In this document: positions 1-11,622 of the stretch, one piece after another
How positions within the stretch are numbered: the stretch's first letter is position 1
Layout of the letters: each line of letters begins with the position of its first letter
Assembly: GCA_021596325.1 (NCBI GenBank)
Contig: JAKGDA010000010.1
Coordinates: forward strand, 248,001 to 312,000
DNA length: 64,000 nt
From: Parafenestella ontariensis
Lineage: Eukaryota > Ascomycota > Dothideomycetes > Pleosporales > Cucurbitariaceae
Direction: 5' to 3'
Notes under the pieces: generated by a model
Told to the model about the DNA's origin: nothing
Databases searched by the model: none
The model's input: the letters and a program-made list of their open reading frames with translations, nothing else
Program-made: the position numbers and the translations under genes

Positions 1-213
1 ATGTACCATCTAAGAACCACAATATCTTCCCAAACACTTACGTGCCATATTCAAGAATACCTAGATATCTACATTTCACCAACGTGAACATCCCACCGCT
101 CGTCCCCAACTTCCTTTGAGCCTCGGATACCCACAGTAGCCCTAGACAAAGCCCCACAACGTCACTAATGTACCCCTCCAAATGACCTCCCTCACAAACA
201 ACCCACACTACAA

Positions 214-1277
214 ATGTCCGCAGATTTCTGGGCCGGTTACGTGTCAGGCGCAGCGGGCATAATCATCGGCAATCCATTAGATCTGATAAAGACGCGACTA
301 CAAGCCGGGCCAAAGCCATCTGCTCTAGAAGCTACTTCGACCACACATCATGCAGCAGCAGTAGCGACAACACCGCAGAGCTACACAAGCCAATTCGACC
401 GCGCAGGAACGCTAGTTAGAGGTGAGTAGAATTCACGAGACAAACCTTTATAACACGACGACTGACGCGACAAACTTTCGAGCAGTATAGGCGCAACAGC
501 ACCCATCCTCACCTACGGCGCCCTCAACGCCCTCCTCTTCGTAACCTACAACCGCACCCTCGCCCTTCTGCACCACGACTTACCCGCCTCCCCCGCCTCA
601 CCGCCATACACCTCATACGCCAAAATATGGCTCGCGGGCGCTACAGGCGGCTTGGCTAGTTTCGTCGTCTCTGCGCCGACGGAGCTGATAAAGTGCCGCG
701 CGCAAGTCTCCACGGATAGACACACGACGTCATGGACCATTGCGAGGGATGTGTGGAGGAAGGAAGGGATACGGGGACTGTATTATGGAGGCGGGATTAC
801 GAGTGTACGGGATGCGGTGGGGTATGGGTTTTAGTAAGTTTTGTTGTTCCTTGACTGGACTTGCGAAAATGGACTGATGGTTGGGTTAGCTTTTGGTCGT
901 ACGAATGGGCGAAGCGGTCGTGGAGTCAACCCGATGACACGGATAGGGAAACTGCGATGAAAGTGCTCATGTGTGGTGGGCTGGCGGGCGTCATCACCTG
1001 GGCTTCTATCTTTCCGCTCGATGTCATCAAGACGAGGGTACAGACTCAGGTACTGCATACCAGGTTTCCAGGAGAAGGCGAAGGAAGTGCGTTGCTGCAG
1101 CCCGAGGCGCAGAGAACGCGACTCAGCTCCCTTGATATTGCAAAGCAGGCATACCGGACAGAAGGTGCGGGCGTCTTCTTTCGGGGACTTGGGATATGCA
1201 GTGTGCGAGCTTTTGTTGTCAATGCTGTTCAGTGGGCTGTGTATGAGTGGATGATGCAGTTACTCCAGCAGCAATAA
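214..1277 (+). CDS. mitochondrial carrier family (SLC25) protein
   Basis: A solute carrier of the mitochondrial inner membrane. Exons are 214-421, 491-833 and 890-1277 (introns of 69 and 56 nt), giving 312 aa with frame kept at both junctions. The three repeats each carry the carrier signature: PLDLIK (residues 21-26), PTELIK (132-137) and PLDVIK (226-231). A Gly-rich helix precedes each motif and YEW/WAVYEW segments follow. Length is typical for the family. The N-terminal loop of repeat 1 has an unusual Ala/Thr/His-rich insert (about residues 33-62). The substrate cannot be read from the sequence; the overall look is of the carnitine/ornithine-type branch, but that is a guess. The gene converges on the RNA-binding protein gene at 1613. 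Confidence 0.9.
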
Positions 1278-1612
1278 AGAGACGATCAAGAACCACAAAA
1301 GTAAAGAACCGATGAGAGAGGACCAAAGACGGAGCGTGGAGCATGGGACCATATGGGTGCCATTGGATCTTGACCCTACATCCGGAACTAGCCTTTTAGA
1401 ATACAAAAGGAAATTTTACCCGCCCACCAGATATCCTCCACAGCACAGAATCTTCCTCTCCATATTCCAGTCTCGTGGGGAGAACTTGATATATATGAAA
1501 AATGAACCCTAACATCACTACGCTCACAGTCGTGAGCAAATTGGAACCGCATCCGTCAAAAAGGGACGAGCTCCAAGCGCAAGGGTCGTGTAACCAGTGC
1601 CACAGGTCCAGT
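1278..1612. other. convergent 3' intergenic region
   Basis: Gap between the stop codons of two convergent genes. It presumably holds both 3' UTRs. No coding signal is seen. Confidence 0.6.
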
Positions 1613-3289
1613 CTACATGATCTGGTCCTGAGTCAAGCCACCAGTGTGCTCAGTTCCCTCCATAGCTTCGCCATTGCTCTGGTTGGTGTACTTGACGTAG
1701 GTCAGGCCAAGAGGCCTACCGCCGTACTGATAACCGGTGAACTTGGCTACAATTGTGTTAGCAATGATACAAGAAACTTATCACAAAACTTACCGATTGC
1801 GGTTTCAGCATCTGCACCGTTCGCAAACTCAACAACACCAGTTCCGCGAGATCGGCCATTAGCCTCGTACTGGATCTCTGCACGCTCGACCTTGCCGATG
1901 GTGGAGAAGAGTTCGATGAGATCCTCGTTGCTGGTGGACCATGGAAGATTGCGGACGTAGATGGTGCTGCTAGGCTCGCCGCCAGAAGCAGCGAAGTCCG
2001 TGAACGGATTCGGTGGTTGGGACGTAGCATTGGGGTCGAAGCCTGCGCCGCCAGCAGGAGGACCACCATAGCCACCGCCTCCGCCTCCACCAAACCCACC
2101 ACGCCCTCCGAAGCCGCCGCCGAAGCCACCACGGCCGCCAAAGCCTCCACGCCCTCCAAAGCCGCCGCCGCCGAAGCCACCGCGGCCTCCAAAGCCACCG
2201 CGGCCACCGAAACCACCGGGGGCTCCAGCAAAGCGGTCCTCACGGACCTCGAGGTTACGGCCCTGCCACTCGTACCCATTGAATTGGTTGATGGCATTTC
2301 GCGCATCATCAACAGTTTCGAAAGCGACGATACCGGAACCCTTCGGGCGGCCATCAGGCGCGATGTGGACATCAGCACGGAGAACGGAGCCAGTGTGAGC
2401 AGCTTGACGGAAGAGATCCTTCAGATCTTGCCAGCCAACATTGTAGGGAAGCTGGACGACAGTCAGTATGCGCTTCCAGAGATTGAAGACAGAGAACAGG
2501 GGTCACAAACGTTGGCGACATAGACCTGCCTACCACCTCCACCGGCACCGCCAGGAGGACCGCCGAAGTTGCCGTGAAAGTTGCCGCGAGGACCGCCGCC
2601 CATTCCGCCGTCGAAGCCTCCGCGTCCGCCACCCGGGGCGCTGAAACGGGGCTCGGCCTCCCGGTCTTCGCGTACGTATACGAGTCGTCCCATAAGGTTC
2701 TGGTTGCTGAGCGTTGCCACGGCGTTTTGCGCCTGCTCCCGAGTCGCGTATTCAACTATGCCACAGCCCTACACCCAAGCAAAAGCCAGTCAACCTCCAT
2801 CCATCGCACGATCAAGACAATCCATCATCCATTACCTTTGACATTCCGTTCGGCAGCAGCAGTACGTCTGCGAAGAGGACTTCTCCAGCTGTTACCACAT
2901 TAGCCTAGCTCTTACTCCGGCGCAACACGTCGAGTCGTACCTTGTCGCATAAAGTCCTTGAGGTGATGCCACTTGACATCGTACGAAAGGTTGCCGACGT
3001 AGACGCGGCGGTCCTGCTGGGAGGAATCTCTGATGCTTTGCATCATGTTGTCCTTGTTTTCAATGGGGCGCGACGATCCTCCTCGAGCCGCTCCGCCGTG
3101 AGACTGATAGCCTCCTGCACCCTGCGCACCACTGTTCGGTGACCGCGAGCGGCGATCAGAGCGACGATAGTCGTCTCGGCTGCGGGATCGGCTGCGCGGC
3201 GAGTATGAGCGTCGAGAGCGTCGCGGTGAGCGGGAGCGCCGACGAGGTGAGCGATCGCGCTGGTCATAGCTGTCAGTTTCGTACGACAT
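1613..3289 (-). CDS. SR/RGG RNA-binding protein with three RRMs, Gbp2/Hrb1 type
   Basis: Likely a nuclear shuttling mRNA-binding protein that couples transcription and splicing quality control to mRNA export, by analogy with yeast Gbp2/Hrb1. Five exons, in coding order: 3289-2941, 2888-2836, 2768-2511, 2451-1794 and 1746-1613 (483 aa, all phases consistent). The N-terminus (residues 1-55) is an Arg-Ser domain. RRM1 (about 95-165) has RNP2 VYVGNL. RRM2 (about 213-286) has QVYVAN followed by LPYNVGW. RRM3 (about 365-440) has IYVRNLPW. Gly-rich linkers separate them, the second made of repeated FGGRGG units. The start is the first ATG of the frame; the codons upstream in frame are not ATG. Its leader region is long (see 3290-5942). 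Confidence 0.9.
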
Positions 3290-5942
3290 GTTGTCGGCAA
3301 CAAGCACGCAGCAGTAAAATCAAGTGCAAGAGTAAAAGACAGGGTGATGCAAGCTGCTGCCAGGCTCGCGGGTGTGATGGGGTGGGAGCGTCGAGGTTGG
3401 CGCGTGTGAGTGAGCAAGCTCGGTCGGTGACTTGGGTGAGGTCAAGTCGCTCGGCGGTAGCTCCCGGTTTGGTCACGTGCCGCAGCCGCCCACCACGCAG
3501 GTGCTTGCGGGCCGCCGAAAGCGACCACCGTTGCTGCCTGGGAAGCCTCAACCCAGAGTGAGGTCTCTCCCATCAACCCCCTAGCCCAATTCCATCCGCA
3601 CAGCTAGGCCGGCAGGCAGACTCGCTGTTCGCCTGGCCTTTTCATCATGGGAGAGAGGAGCAGAAGAGACTGGGGCAAGGTGTACTTACCGAGGCGTGTG
3701 GACGGTAGGTGTCTCCTCCTTCGTCTGGAGGATGAAGTCAGCAGGAGAGGTGTCTTGATGTAAGAGGAAGCAGAGCCGTGATGGCGCGAGAGACGAGGGA
3801 ATTTGGGGAGGGGAAGCCACGGATACGGCTGCGAGAGGGGCACTTACCCATCCTGTGTATTAGAAGTAGCTACCGTAGCTACCGGTGACACTTGCTGAGA
3901 GCCCGGCTCCTTGCAAGCTGAGACGGCCTGTAGGGGCCCAGTAGCTTCTGCAGACGAGATTGCGGCCAGCAAAGTTGCCCTCTTCTGGATGACGCGAATG
4001 GATCCTCGAACGTGCAAGCCTCCCCACGGCACAGCACCCTCTCGGCCAATAGCGCCGCGTAAGTGGGCACCGAGAGCTGGAGGACGTCCCAGTAGCTTGG
4101 GTGCTTCACGGAGGTTGAGGTTGCAAGACCGATCGGGGGGCATGTACTGTCAGCCTTGGGGGGCCGTCAACCTGTCGTGAGATTGCGTCTGCGTAGAAGC
4201 GGTGACGAGCTGAGCTATCGACAGTCTCGGGACACGCAGCGCCGACTGAACACCGCCGGACTCTTCAAAAACAAGCACCGTGATGGAGTGATGAACTGAT
4301 GGACAGTGGCCATGTGGAGCCTCCCCCACCACCACTTCGGTAGGCCGTGCACAGGCGAGCGGGAGCGGACCCTAAGCCGCTCCTTCCCTAGTCTGTTCTA
4401 TGCCTCAAGCTGATAATGGCAATGCCAATATATCTTGTCAAGAGCGTGTTGGCTCACACGCTGTAACACCAGCACTCGATTACACCCGTGTCTGTGAGAC
4501 CAGTTCGCCCGAATCAGGCCCTTGTTCCGCGGCACAACGTGAGCTACGAAGCCGGTGATCGACTAATCCTCCAGCCTTGCTCGTTTACCGCACCCGCTCT
4601 TCCATGTAATTAGCGCGAGTACCTCCATGATAGTTTCGATATTGCAGCGCACGAGAAAAACTGCAAGGGTAGACCGACGCACTGCACTGTCACAACGTCG
4701 GAAACGGTCTGCAGAAGACACTGAGCTCCTCGAGATTTCGACCATACAGCCCCAGCCATCAACAGACCGCCGCGCTGCACTCCTTCAGTCTTTAACAGCT
4801 ATCCTGCAGTCGGGACAGGCAAACCTGCAGGCACGACTAATCCGTGCCCTACTGCATTGACAACCCGGAATGGATATGCTCGGTCCGCTGTCTGGGACCC
4901 TGCGATGCTCTATCGGCAGTTTGCATGGGCTTGCAGGTTTGCATCCGGGCGCGGATTGATGAACGTTACGGCTGAGATCGTTGGTTGTTCCTTTACAGAA
5001 TCTGAGTGGGCGTCGAGTTACACGAGGTACGAGTTTCGATACTCGCCCACGTACACGATCTCGAAAAATCGCTCTATAATTCGGTACATCTGCGTCAGCA
5101 AACTCGCCAACGTGCCTTGTGGGTCCATCATTTACATCCTGGCTGGTAATTGTTCTTTAGTTTTCGAGCTAGGAACACTAGTATCTCATAGATGCATGCC
5201 GCAATCGGTGCTTCTACAAACATTCACATGTCTGCTCGCAGTGGAGATGTGGTTACATCGTGGTATAGCCCCGCACGCACGCAGCCATGGTTGTCGGCAG
5301 AGCTGAGGGGTGACTGAAGAGGATAGGTGAGCAGTGACCAAATATGATACTCAAGTGTGAACAGCCGGCTGGGTAGAAGGTCTGATAGCGTTTGGTCAGG
5401 ATGTTTCCAACGCACGTGTCACTTAATGGATGTTTACAGGTAACGCAGTGAAATCCAGGAGCGGTGAGATGTTAGAATATGTTCCCAGGAAGCGCAGTAG
5501 CCGATCGGACCTATCTCAATTGAAGCCCTCTCTTTTGTGCGCGTATTTTCAACGTTAGTTGATGTACGAACTACTGACAGGTGCAGACTGCTTGGCTAAG
5601 TCAACGAGTACCACAAACTAGTTATACATAAGACGGAAAGCGCTAGAGAAGACACACATCTCCCACTCATGCATACTCCATGGCTTACGTGATGGTGCAA
5701 TTGAAAACAGTGTGATTGTTCTATCTATCTTCTTCGAAACGAGCTCTCAAAACTATCTACAAGAAGCGTAGGCTACTATTAACCTACGTAAAAACCATCG
5801 AAATAGTCAACATTCGCTTGCGTACTAGATCCGCACGTCCACGTGAAACGGGTGTCTTCGGTGCAATTTCCACGCGTAGATTGCGGAAGTTTTTCCAAGC
5901 TCCTTGCCTCCAGGAACCCAATTATTTCTCGCGACTTCAAGT
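3290..5942. other. long intergenic/leader region
   Basis: About 2.65 kb without a convincing gene. It lies upstream of the Gbp2-like gene (minus) and downstream of the Syp1-like stop (minus). Minus-strand GTAAGT donor sites at 3841-3847 and 3683-3689 suggest a spliced 5' UTR for the Gbp2-like gene. Short ORFs here, the longest 149 codons at 4857-5306 on plus, show no recognisable domain. Confidence 0.5.
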
Positions 5943-8900
5943 TCACACACCCATGTACGTCCCACTCATGATCTTCTTGACACTTGTCACAGGTTTCCAC
6001 CCAATGGCCGGGCTCGCTGGAGGCGCGTTCTCATCCGTGTCGGCAAACGGATCAGCCTCGCCGTCTTGCTTTGCCTCGTTGAGTGGAGCGCTCATGCTCA
6101 CCCCAAGGCCGCTTCCCAAAGTCAAAGACTGCTCGTCGCTAATCTCCCATCGTGCTTCTGTGTTTCCAGGTTTCGCTTCACCATCTGTAAAGAATCGTAC
6201 GCGAATGGTTTGCGCCACCTGGTCTTTGAAGAAGGTCACATCTCCCAACCGCCAGTACATGAGCCCTTTGTCCCGTGAGAAGGTGCCGGAAGGTTTCGAC
6301 TGACAGGATGTGGCCTTGGAGCCGGGCTCGAGGCGCATAACAAGGACGAGATTGCGGACTGTTATACTCGTGGCTCCACCTAGGTCGAACCTGGGGTTAA
6401 GAGAATAGTGGAGAATAGCAGACGTTTGCGTTGGCTCCGGTTTCCACACGGGTGACAGGATGATTGGCGCGAGGGAAGCAATATTGTTGTCCTCAATATG
6501 CAGTTGATAGTGGAACGCCACCGAAGTCTTCATGATTTTCGAAAGGTCCACCGTGTAGTTTCCTGGGCTGTCTGGGAATTGTTCAATGAAGGCGGGATTG
6601 GGTGCCACCTTTTCAAGGACTGGAAAGTTCTCTAAGCGAATGCTTTCTGTGCCAAATGGACCTGCAGAGATATCGACAGGATTGAAGGCAAGCGCCACCT
6701 GTCCGATTACCATGGCTTTAGTGACGGTGCCTTGCTCGAACCATGCGCTGACTGTCTCAACTAATGAGGCGTTGAGACCTGGCCCATGTAGGTCCGGATG
6801 CCTGACGGTCGCGCTAGCAGAGCTACTCAGTGATCGGCCTGATCGTATGGACTGTGTATCGGATGCGGCATGATCTTCTGAAAGCAAGGATCGGTGGGGA
6901 GCCTTGAAAGCTGGAGATGCAGGCTGTGGAGGAAGAACGGGCGGAGGGAATGTAGCAGAGCCAGACGCAGAGGCTGGACCCGACCCAGCTGATGGGAGTG
7001 GAGGAGGCACCTCGCCTATACTTTGCAAACTTTGCAATTCAGGTGCAGTAGGATTGGGTACGAATATCGTATTGCGAACATCTCGACGACCACGGAGTGT
7101 GCTTGACCTCTTTGGCTGTGCAGCTTGCTGTCCACACATTAGATTCGGGTTCATCAACAGATTCGCGTTTCTTACTGCACGTAAGGTGTTGACCAGGTTA
7201 GCCGTGGCTGCGTCCGCATCCTCTCCTTCTTCTTGAATAGGGGCATTCCTAATGTCAAGTTTGAACTGAGGTGCGGGGTTGCTTTCGCTTTGGGCGCTGC
7301 GTCCAGGTCAGTCAGAAGATACATTGAATGGGCAGGGCCACCGTACAATCCCGCTTCCCGCTCTGCTTCAGTTATGGCATCGATGGCAGACGGCGGCACA
7401 GAGAACCCCTCAGCGTCTTTTTCAGGCTGCATCTATGTCAGTTGGGTTCGTGCAAGGACACTCCTTAGCATACCTCTGGCTTTGTCTCTGCGACTGGGGG
7501 AGGGGATAAAGGTTCCTTCAGTTCAGGTATTGTGTCTTGCACAGGCGCGGTCCCGTTGACTGTATGAGATTCACTCGGCTCCAGGGGACTTTCAGCGATT
7601 GTTCCATTTGGGGCTTCTGTGCTGGGGATGCGTGCATGGGTTGGGGAATCTGATCTTTGGGAAGCCCGGGCTGTTGATGAGAGCCGCCTGAGAGGCGACC
7701 TTGGGCGCTCTGAGGAGGAACCTAAGGAAGAGCCCAAGTTGGAGCCCAAAGTTTCACGATCCTTAGATTTGCCCTTTCCAAATCCGCTAAATGCCGATCC
7801 TAGATTTGTGGATGATTTTCGTTCGGGCGATGATGCACGGCCGTAAGGGTGTTGACTCTGTCTTCGGCGGCCTAGCACAGTTCCAAATCGTTTAAGAGGA
7901 TTCGAGCTATGCTTCTCTTGTACTGTACGCAGTCAGACATAAGCTCCTAAATAGAGTAGAGATACGAACTAGAGCCACTCTTCTGACTTCTGGTGTCGTC
8001 TGTCGCGCTGGGCGTTGTCGGGAGTGGAGGTGCTAGACTTCTCGACGGAGTGCCCGGCGTGCTCAGCTTCCGCGAAGGCTGCGGTAGGTCCCCGCTGCGC
8101 ATTCTTAATGCCCATGTCTGAATTTCGTCCGCCGTTTCAATGTTCAAAAGCGCATTCAGAGTCTCCTCGGCAGTCACTCTGTTCCTTTCTACCTGATCGA
8201 CTTCGTGCGTCTGAAACTGCGTAAGCGCGTCACGCAGATGGTTCAGCCGGGTCTCATCTATGGCTTGCAGTTGCTCAAAGACGTAAGGCGCCTGCGAATC
8301 CCACTGTAGCTCCGCTTTCTCGATATCCTGAATTGCGTCGGCGACGGCAGACGCTTTGGCCTTTGCGCCCTTGTCCTTCAGCTTGCCCGACTTCTTTTGC
8401 GCCGAGTCAATGTCCTTTGCGATGGCGGTCAAGTTTCCGGATATATTGCCCATAGCCTGTACTTCGCGGTTATTGGCCGCAAACTCTCGCAATGGGCGTT
8501 CGACGTCGGCCTCGATCTTGTTTGCGAGGTGTTGATGCGATTGGGCCACCGACTCGGTCGCGCTCACGATCTTCTGCCATGGTGTTGAGAAGATGCTGCT
8601 CCACGTCAATCAATGCGCCCTTGGACTACTGAGAAGGACATGTACCCTAGATCGGAAGACTCGTCTGGCGGGTGCCTGTTTGCGAGCTTTCGGAGTCCCT
8701 GGACGTAGAGTTCCTCGACGCGACGTCGCTCCTGCGCATCTGTGAGCACCTGGCAGGATGCCGGTCGCCTGGGCTGTACCCACCTGCAGCCAGTCTGCGA
8801 TATGATTGTTCAGTCGGCTCACATGGTGCACGCGGTCATTGAGGACGGCCACGGCTTGCGCGGGCGAGAGGGATGTCTGCGGTCGGAGTGAGCGGAAGCT

Positions 8901-8962
8901 GGTGGGAGGGCTGGACAGCAGCTCACCAGCAATGCTGGGTATTCTTTGCGTTGAAGCTCCAT
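5943..8962 (-). CDS. endocytic adaptor with F-BAR and mu-homology domains, Syp1/FCHo (muniscin) type
   Basis: Probably acts at the plasma membrane in early clathrin-coat site initiation and polarity, like yeast Syp1. Seven exons: 8962-8927, 8876-8784, 8731-8646, 8598-7966, 7906-7474, 7432-7347 and 7296-5943. They sum to 2721 nt (906 aa) with every phase matching. The N-terminus begins MELQRKEYP and continues through VAVLNDRVHHVSRLNNHIAD and an ERRRVEELYVQGLRKLA stretch, the start of the F-BAR coiled coil (about residues 1-260). A Ser/Pro/Arg-rich disordered middle follows (about 265-620). The C-terminal region (about 620-906), with VSAWFEQGTVTKAMVIGQVA and the later GLMYWRLGDVTF, is the mu-homology domain used for cargo binding. 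Exon 6 is short, and its donor (GTACGG) was chosen because the alternative GTATCT would leave an impossible 26-nt intron. The gene is divergent from the kinase gene at 9419. Confidence 0.9.
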
Positions 8963-9418
8963 GGCGCAAATGCGGGGGATTGGCGCACAGCCACAAGATA
9001 GGGTTTCGGTATATTTACATAGGAATGAAGCTTCCGCGAGCTTGAGTGTCGGGCGTGGAGCTGTCACGACAGCGCTGTCAGTGGTGGCTTGGGATAGCCC
9101 GCTTGGGTTAGCTCAAAACCGCGGTCGAGCCGGGACCTGACGTAACCTGAGTAACAAACAAATATCGAGCGAACACGAGCTAGCCCTCGAGGAGAACGCC
9201 AACGTGATGCACATCCCAAGCACGGGGCATTGCCGTCTGGAGAGCGATAGCCTGCTTGGGCTGCGGGCAGGCGAATAGAAAGGTCATGTCCGCGTTGTCT
9301 TGGGCCGTCGCAACTCAAAACCCAATCAGTGTTCTTCTTCTCGTCTCCCCTCCACCCACAAACCAACAACAGTTGTTTCATTCATACTCGACCCCCGAAC
9401 TTGACGCCTCAGCGCCAC
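8963..9418. promoter_or_regulatory. shared divergent promoter region, Syp1-like / kinase
   Basis: 456 bp between two divergent start codons. It should contain both promoters and 5' UTRs. I see no clear TATA box. The last 100 nt before the kinase ATG are pyrimidine- and CA-rich. Confidence 0.45.
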
Positions 9419-11058
9419 ATGGCTACCTCGGACTGGCGCACGAGCTTGGACTTCTCTGCCCGGCTATCGGCTGTCACGAAAATGCAAGTAATATCATCAC
9501 ACACTAGCCTTTAATCGCTGCACGGGGATTACCTTGTAAGATTATCCATCATTCTTATCCAGAAAGCGACCTAGGCGTTTTCCTGTGCTTCAAGAAATGC
9601 CATGTCTCTCCCAGTCGCTGCTTGTTCAGCCTATTCTTGACTTGAAATCCCTCCCTCCGTTGCTCAACTCATGTGCGTATACTGACCCAATGCCACTCCC
9701 CTAGTCTAACCACGTCACAGAACATCTGCTTTGCAGACGTCGGACCCAACCCTCTCATCAGGAGATGCTCGCAGGGAAGCTACCATAGCCGAAACTAAGA
9801 TCTACCATGAAGCGCAGTCGAGTGTATGGAGCCTTGAAAATTTCACCGCGAGCAACCGGTTGATGAAGTATATCAGGACGACTATGAAAGACGACGCGAT
9901 GCAAAGATAACAAGCCTCCCACGGCCATCACTTGAGTTCCCGACATTGGAGGTTCGCGTCATACCGTATTCATTACTTCAGCCACATGCTAACTCAAGCG
10001 CAAGGATGAAGAGTATGTCCCAACACCAGGTGGCAGACCGATTGGCAAGTATCAAAACGCCGTCTACTACCGCGAAGGCCTGTTTTCTGCAATCTATAAG
10101 GCGCCTGCACTGTCTGGTGAAGGGTATTTCCCATCAGAGACTGCCTCCAAGAGCAGACTAGTCGCACTTAAAGTCACTACACCATCTGTGATGGAGCCAC
10201 CTCACGACTCCAAACGAGAAGCCAGCATCTTGAGGATTGCAGCCTCCGACCGTGTCCTGCCACTCTTAGACACTTTCCGCGAGGACGGAAGCCATTTTGT
10301 GCTTGTCTCTCCGTTTATGCGCTACGACTTGAACGATCTGTTGCAGGATAAGAAACTATCGAAACCGCAAATCCAGGCTTGTCTTAAAGACCTCTTCTCG
10401 GCCTTAACCTATATTCACAGCCAAGGCGTAATTCACCGCGACATCAAGCCATCCAACATTCTTCTCAAGTCTCTTGACGGGCCAGCTTACCTATCAGACT
10501 TCGGTATCGCGTGGGCACCCGACGCCCCATGTACGGAAACAGCAGACTCGAAGATCACAGATGTTGGTACCACGTGCTACAGACCACCAGAGCTCCTATT
10601 CGGCAACAAGCACTACGGTTGCAGCCTCGATCTGTGGGCAGCCGGTTGCACGGTTGCCGAAGCACTTGATCCCAACCACGAGACGTTGTTCGACTCTGGG
10701 GAGCTTGGAAGCGATTTGGCGCTGATACAAAGCGTGTTCAAGAAGCTGGGAACGCCAAACTTGGACGTATGGCCGGTAAGATGGCTAGATTGCTTTTATG
10801 GTCAGGAGACGCTAACAAATGTAGGAGGCAGCAAACCTCCCGGACTGGGGCAAAGTGCAGTTTTACGAGTATCCTGCTCAAACTTGGTCTGCACTGCTGC
10901 CGAGCTTAACAGAAGTGGAGCAAGATCTCGTGGGCCAACTTGTTAAGTATGAGAGCGGTGCAAGAATGGCTGCATCGAAGGTACGATAGTGTATGGCGCC
11001 TGAATGCAAATTTGACTGATTACAATAGGCCCTGGAACATCCGTACTTCGCACAATGA
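9419..11058 (+). CDS. CDK-like serine/threonine kinase, CAK/Csk1 type
   Basis: A protein kinase of the CMGC group, probably a CDK-activating kinase. Exons: 9419-9487, 9737-9823, 9877-9951, 10005-10775, 10825-10980 and 11029-11058 (395 aa, phases consistent). Catalytic elements: ATP-binding Lys133 in LVALKV, HRDIKPSN with catalytic Asp223, DFG at 242-244, and an activation-segment end CYRPPELLFG (about residue 270). The conserved kinase C-lobe end is EHPYFAQ. The Gly-rich loop (EGLFSAIYKA) is degenerate, and RPPELL replaces the usual APE, both as in CAK-type kinases. The RPPELLFG and SLDLWAAGC segments favour Csk1/Cak1 over Cdc28. The first intron (249 nt) is much longer than the others, and a missed small exon there cannot be excluded. 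Confidence 0.8.
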
Positions 11059-11622
11059 GGGCAAGGTGCCTGGGAGGATGAATAGGTTCCTTTTTGTGGC
11101 CCGCATACTTTCAGGGTGGATCGGAATTGTTGGGTAGAAGCTCATATAGGTGGTTCGGTCACGACGCGAGATAAGATAGAGTGTGGAGGCTGGAGTACTC
11201 AATCATTTCGCGTGAAAGAAATTCTCTAGACTTGGATTCGAAGTGAAGTTTGAAGACAGACCGTGATGCAATGACTGAAATAACTGTCAGTTCTGGGTAC
11301 ATAACAGGATGAAATGAAGTCACTCAGGGTCATCGCCAAGTGATGCCGTCGGGCACTAGCATGCTGCAGGGTTCACGCTCCACCATTCACGAGCAACCGC
11401 ATCACCATAGCAAAGCCCCAGCGGACAACAAACCGCTCTGGACCCCTGTGCACAGTTAGCACCCCGCAAACCCGATAATACTTTTCACTTTTGAGTCTCG
11501 CCTGCATGTCGTCGCCGTCCAAATAGAACTTGTCTGGCCCCGGCTGCAAGTTGCAGCCCCTCAACTCGTCGCCAACATCCCACTTCGATCTTCGCTCCGG
11601 AGGCTTTCCCATCCCGCTCAAC
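11059..11622. other. intergenic region upstream of hym1-like gene
   Basis: 564 bp holding the kinase 3' UTR and the promoter of the next gene. No coding or RNA signal is seen. Confidence 0.5.

Noticed and set aside
2017..2523. 168-codon Ala/Thr-rich plus-strand ORF
   Set aside because: Antisense to the Gly-rich RGG linker and RRM2 of the RNA-binding protein. Its repeats mirror the FGGRGG codons.
5005..5050. tRNA B-box-like GAGTTTCGATACTC hairpin
   Set aside because: Only a small inverted repeat; no upstream A-box at the right spacing.
4857..5306. 149-codon plus ORF in the 3.3-5.9 kb gap
   Set aside because: No domain, odd amino-acid composition and no promoter or splice context; its first codon is also not ATG.
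7297..7322. 26-nt GTATCT...CAG intron in the Syp1-like gene
   Set aside because: Too short to splice. An upstream donor gives a 50-nt intron with the same phase and a CTGAC branch site.
9563..9672. Possible cassette exon with a GC-AG donor in the first kinase intron
   Set aside because: Open in one frame, but no donor/acceptor combination keeps the downstream kinase frame; direct splicing 9487 to 9737 does.
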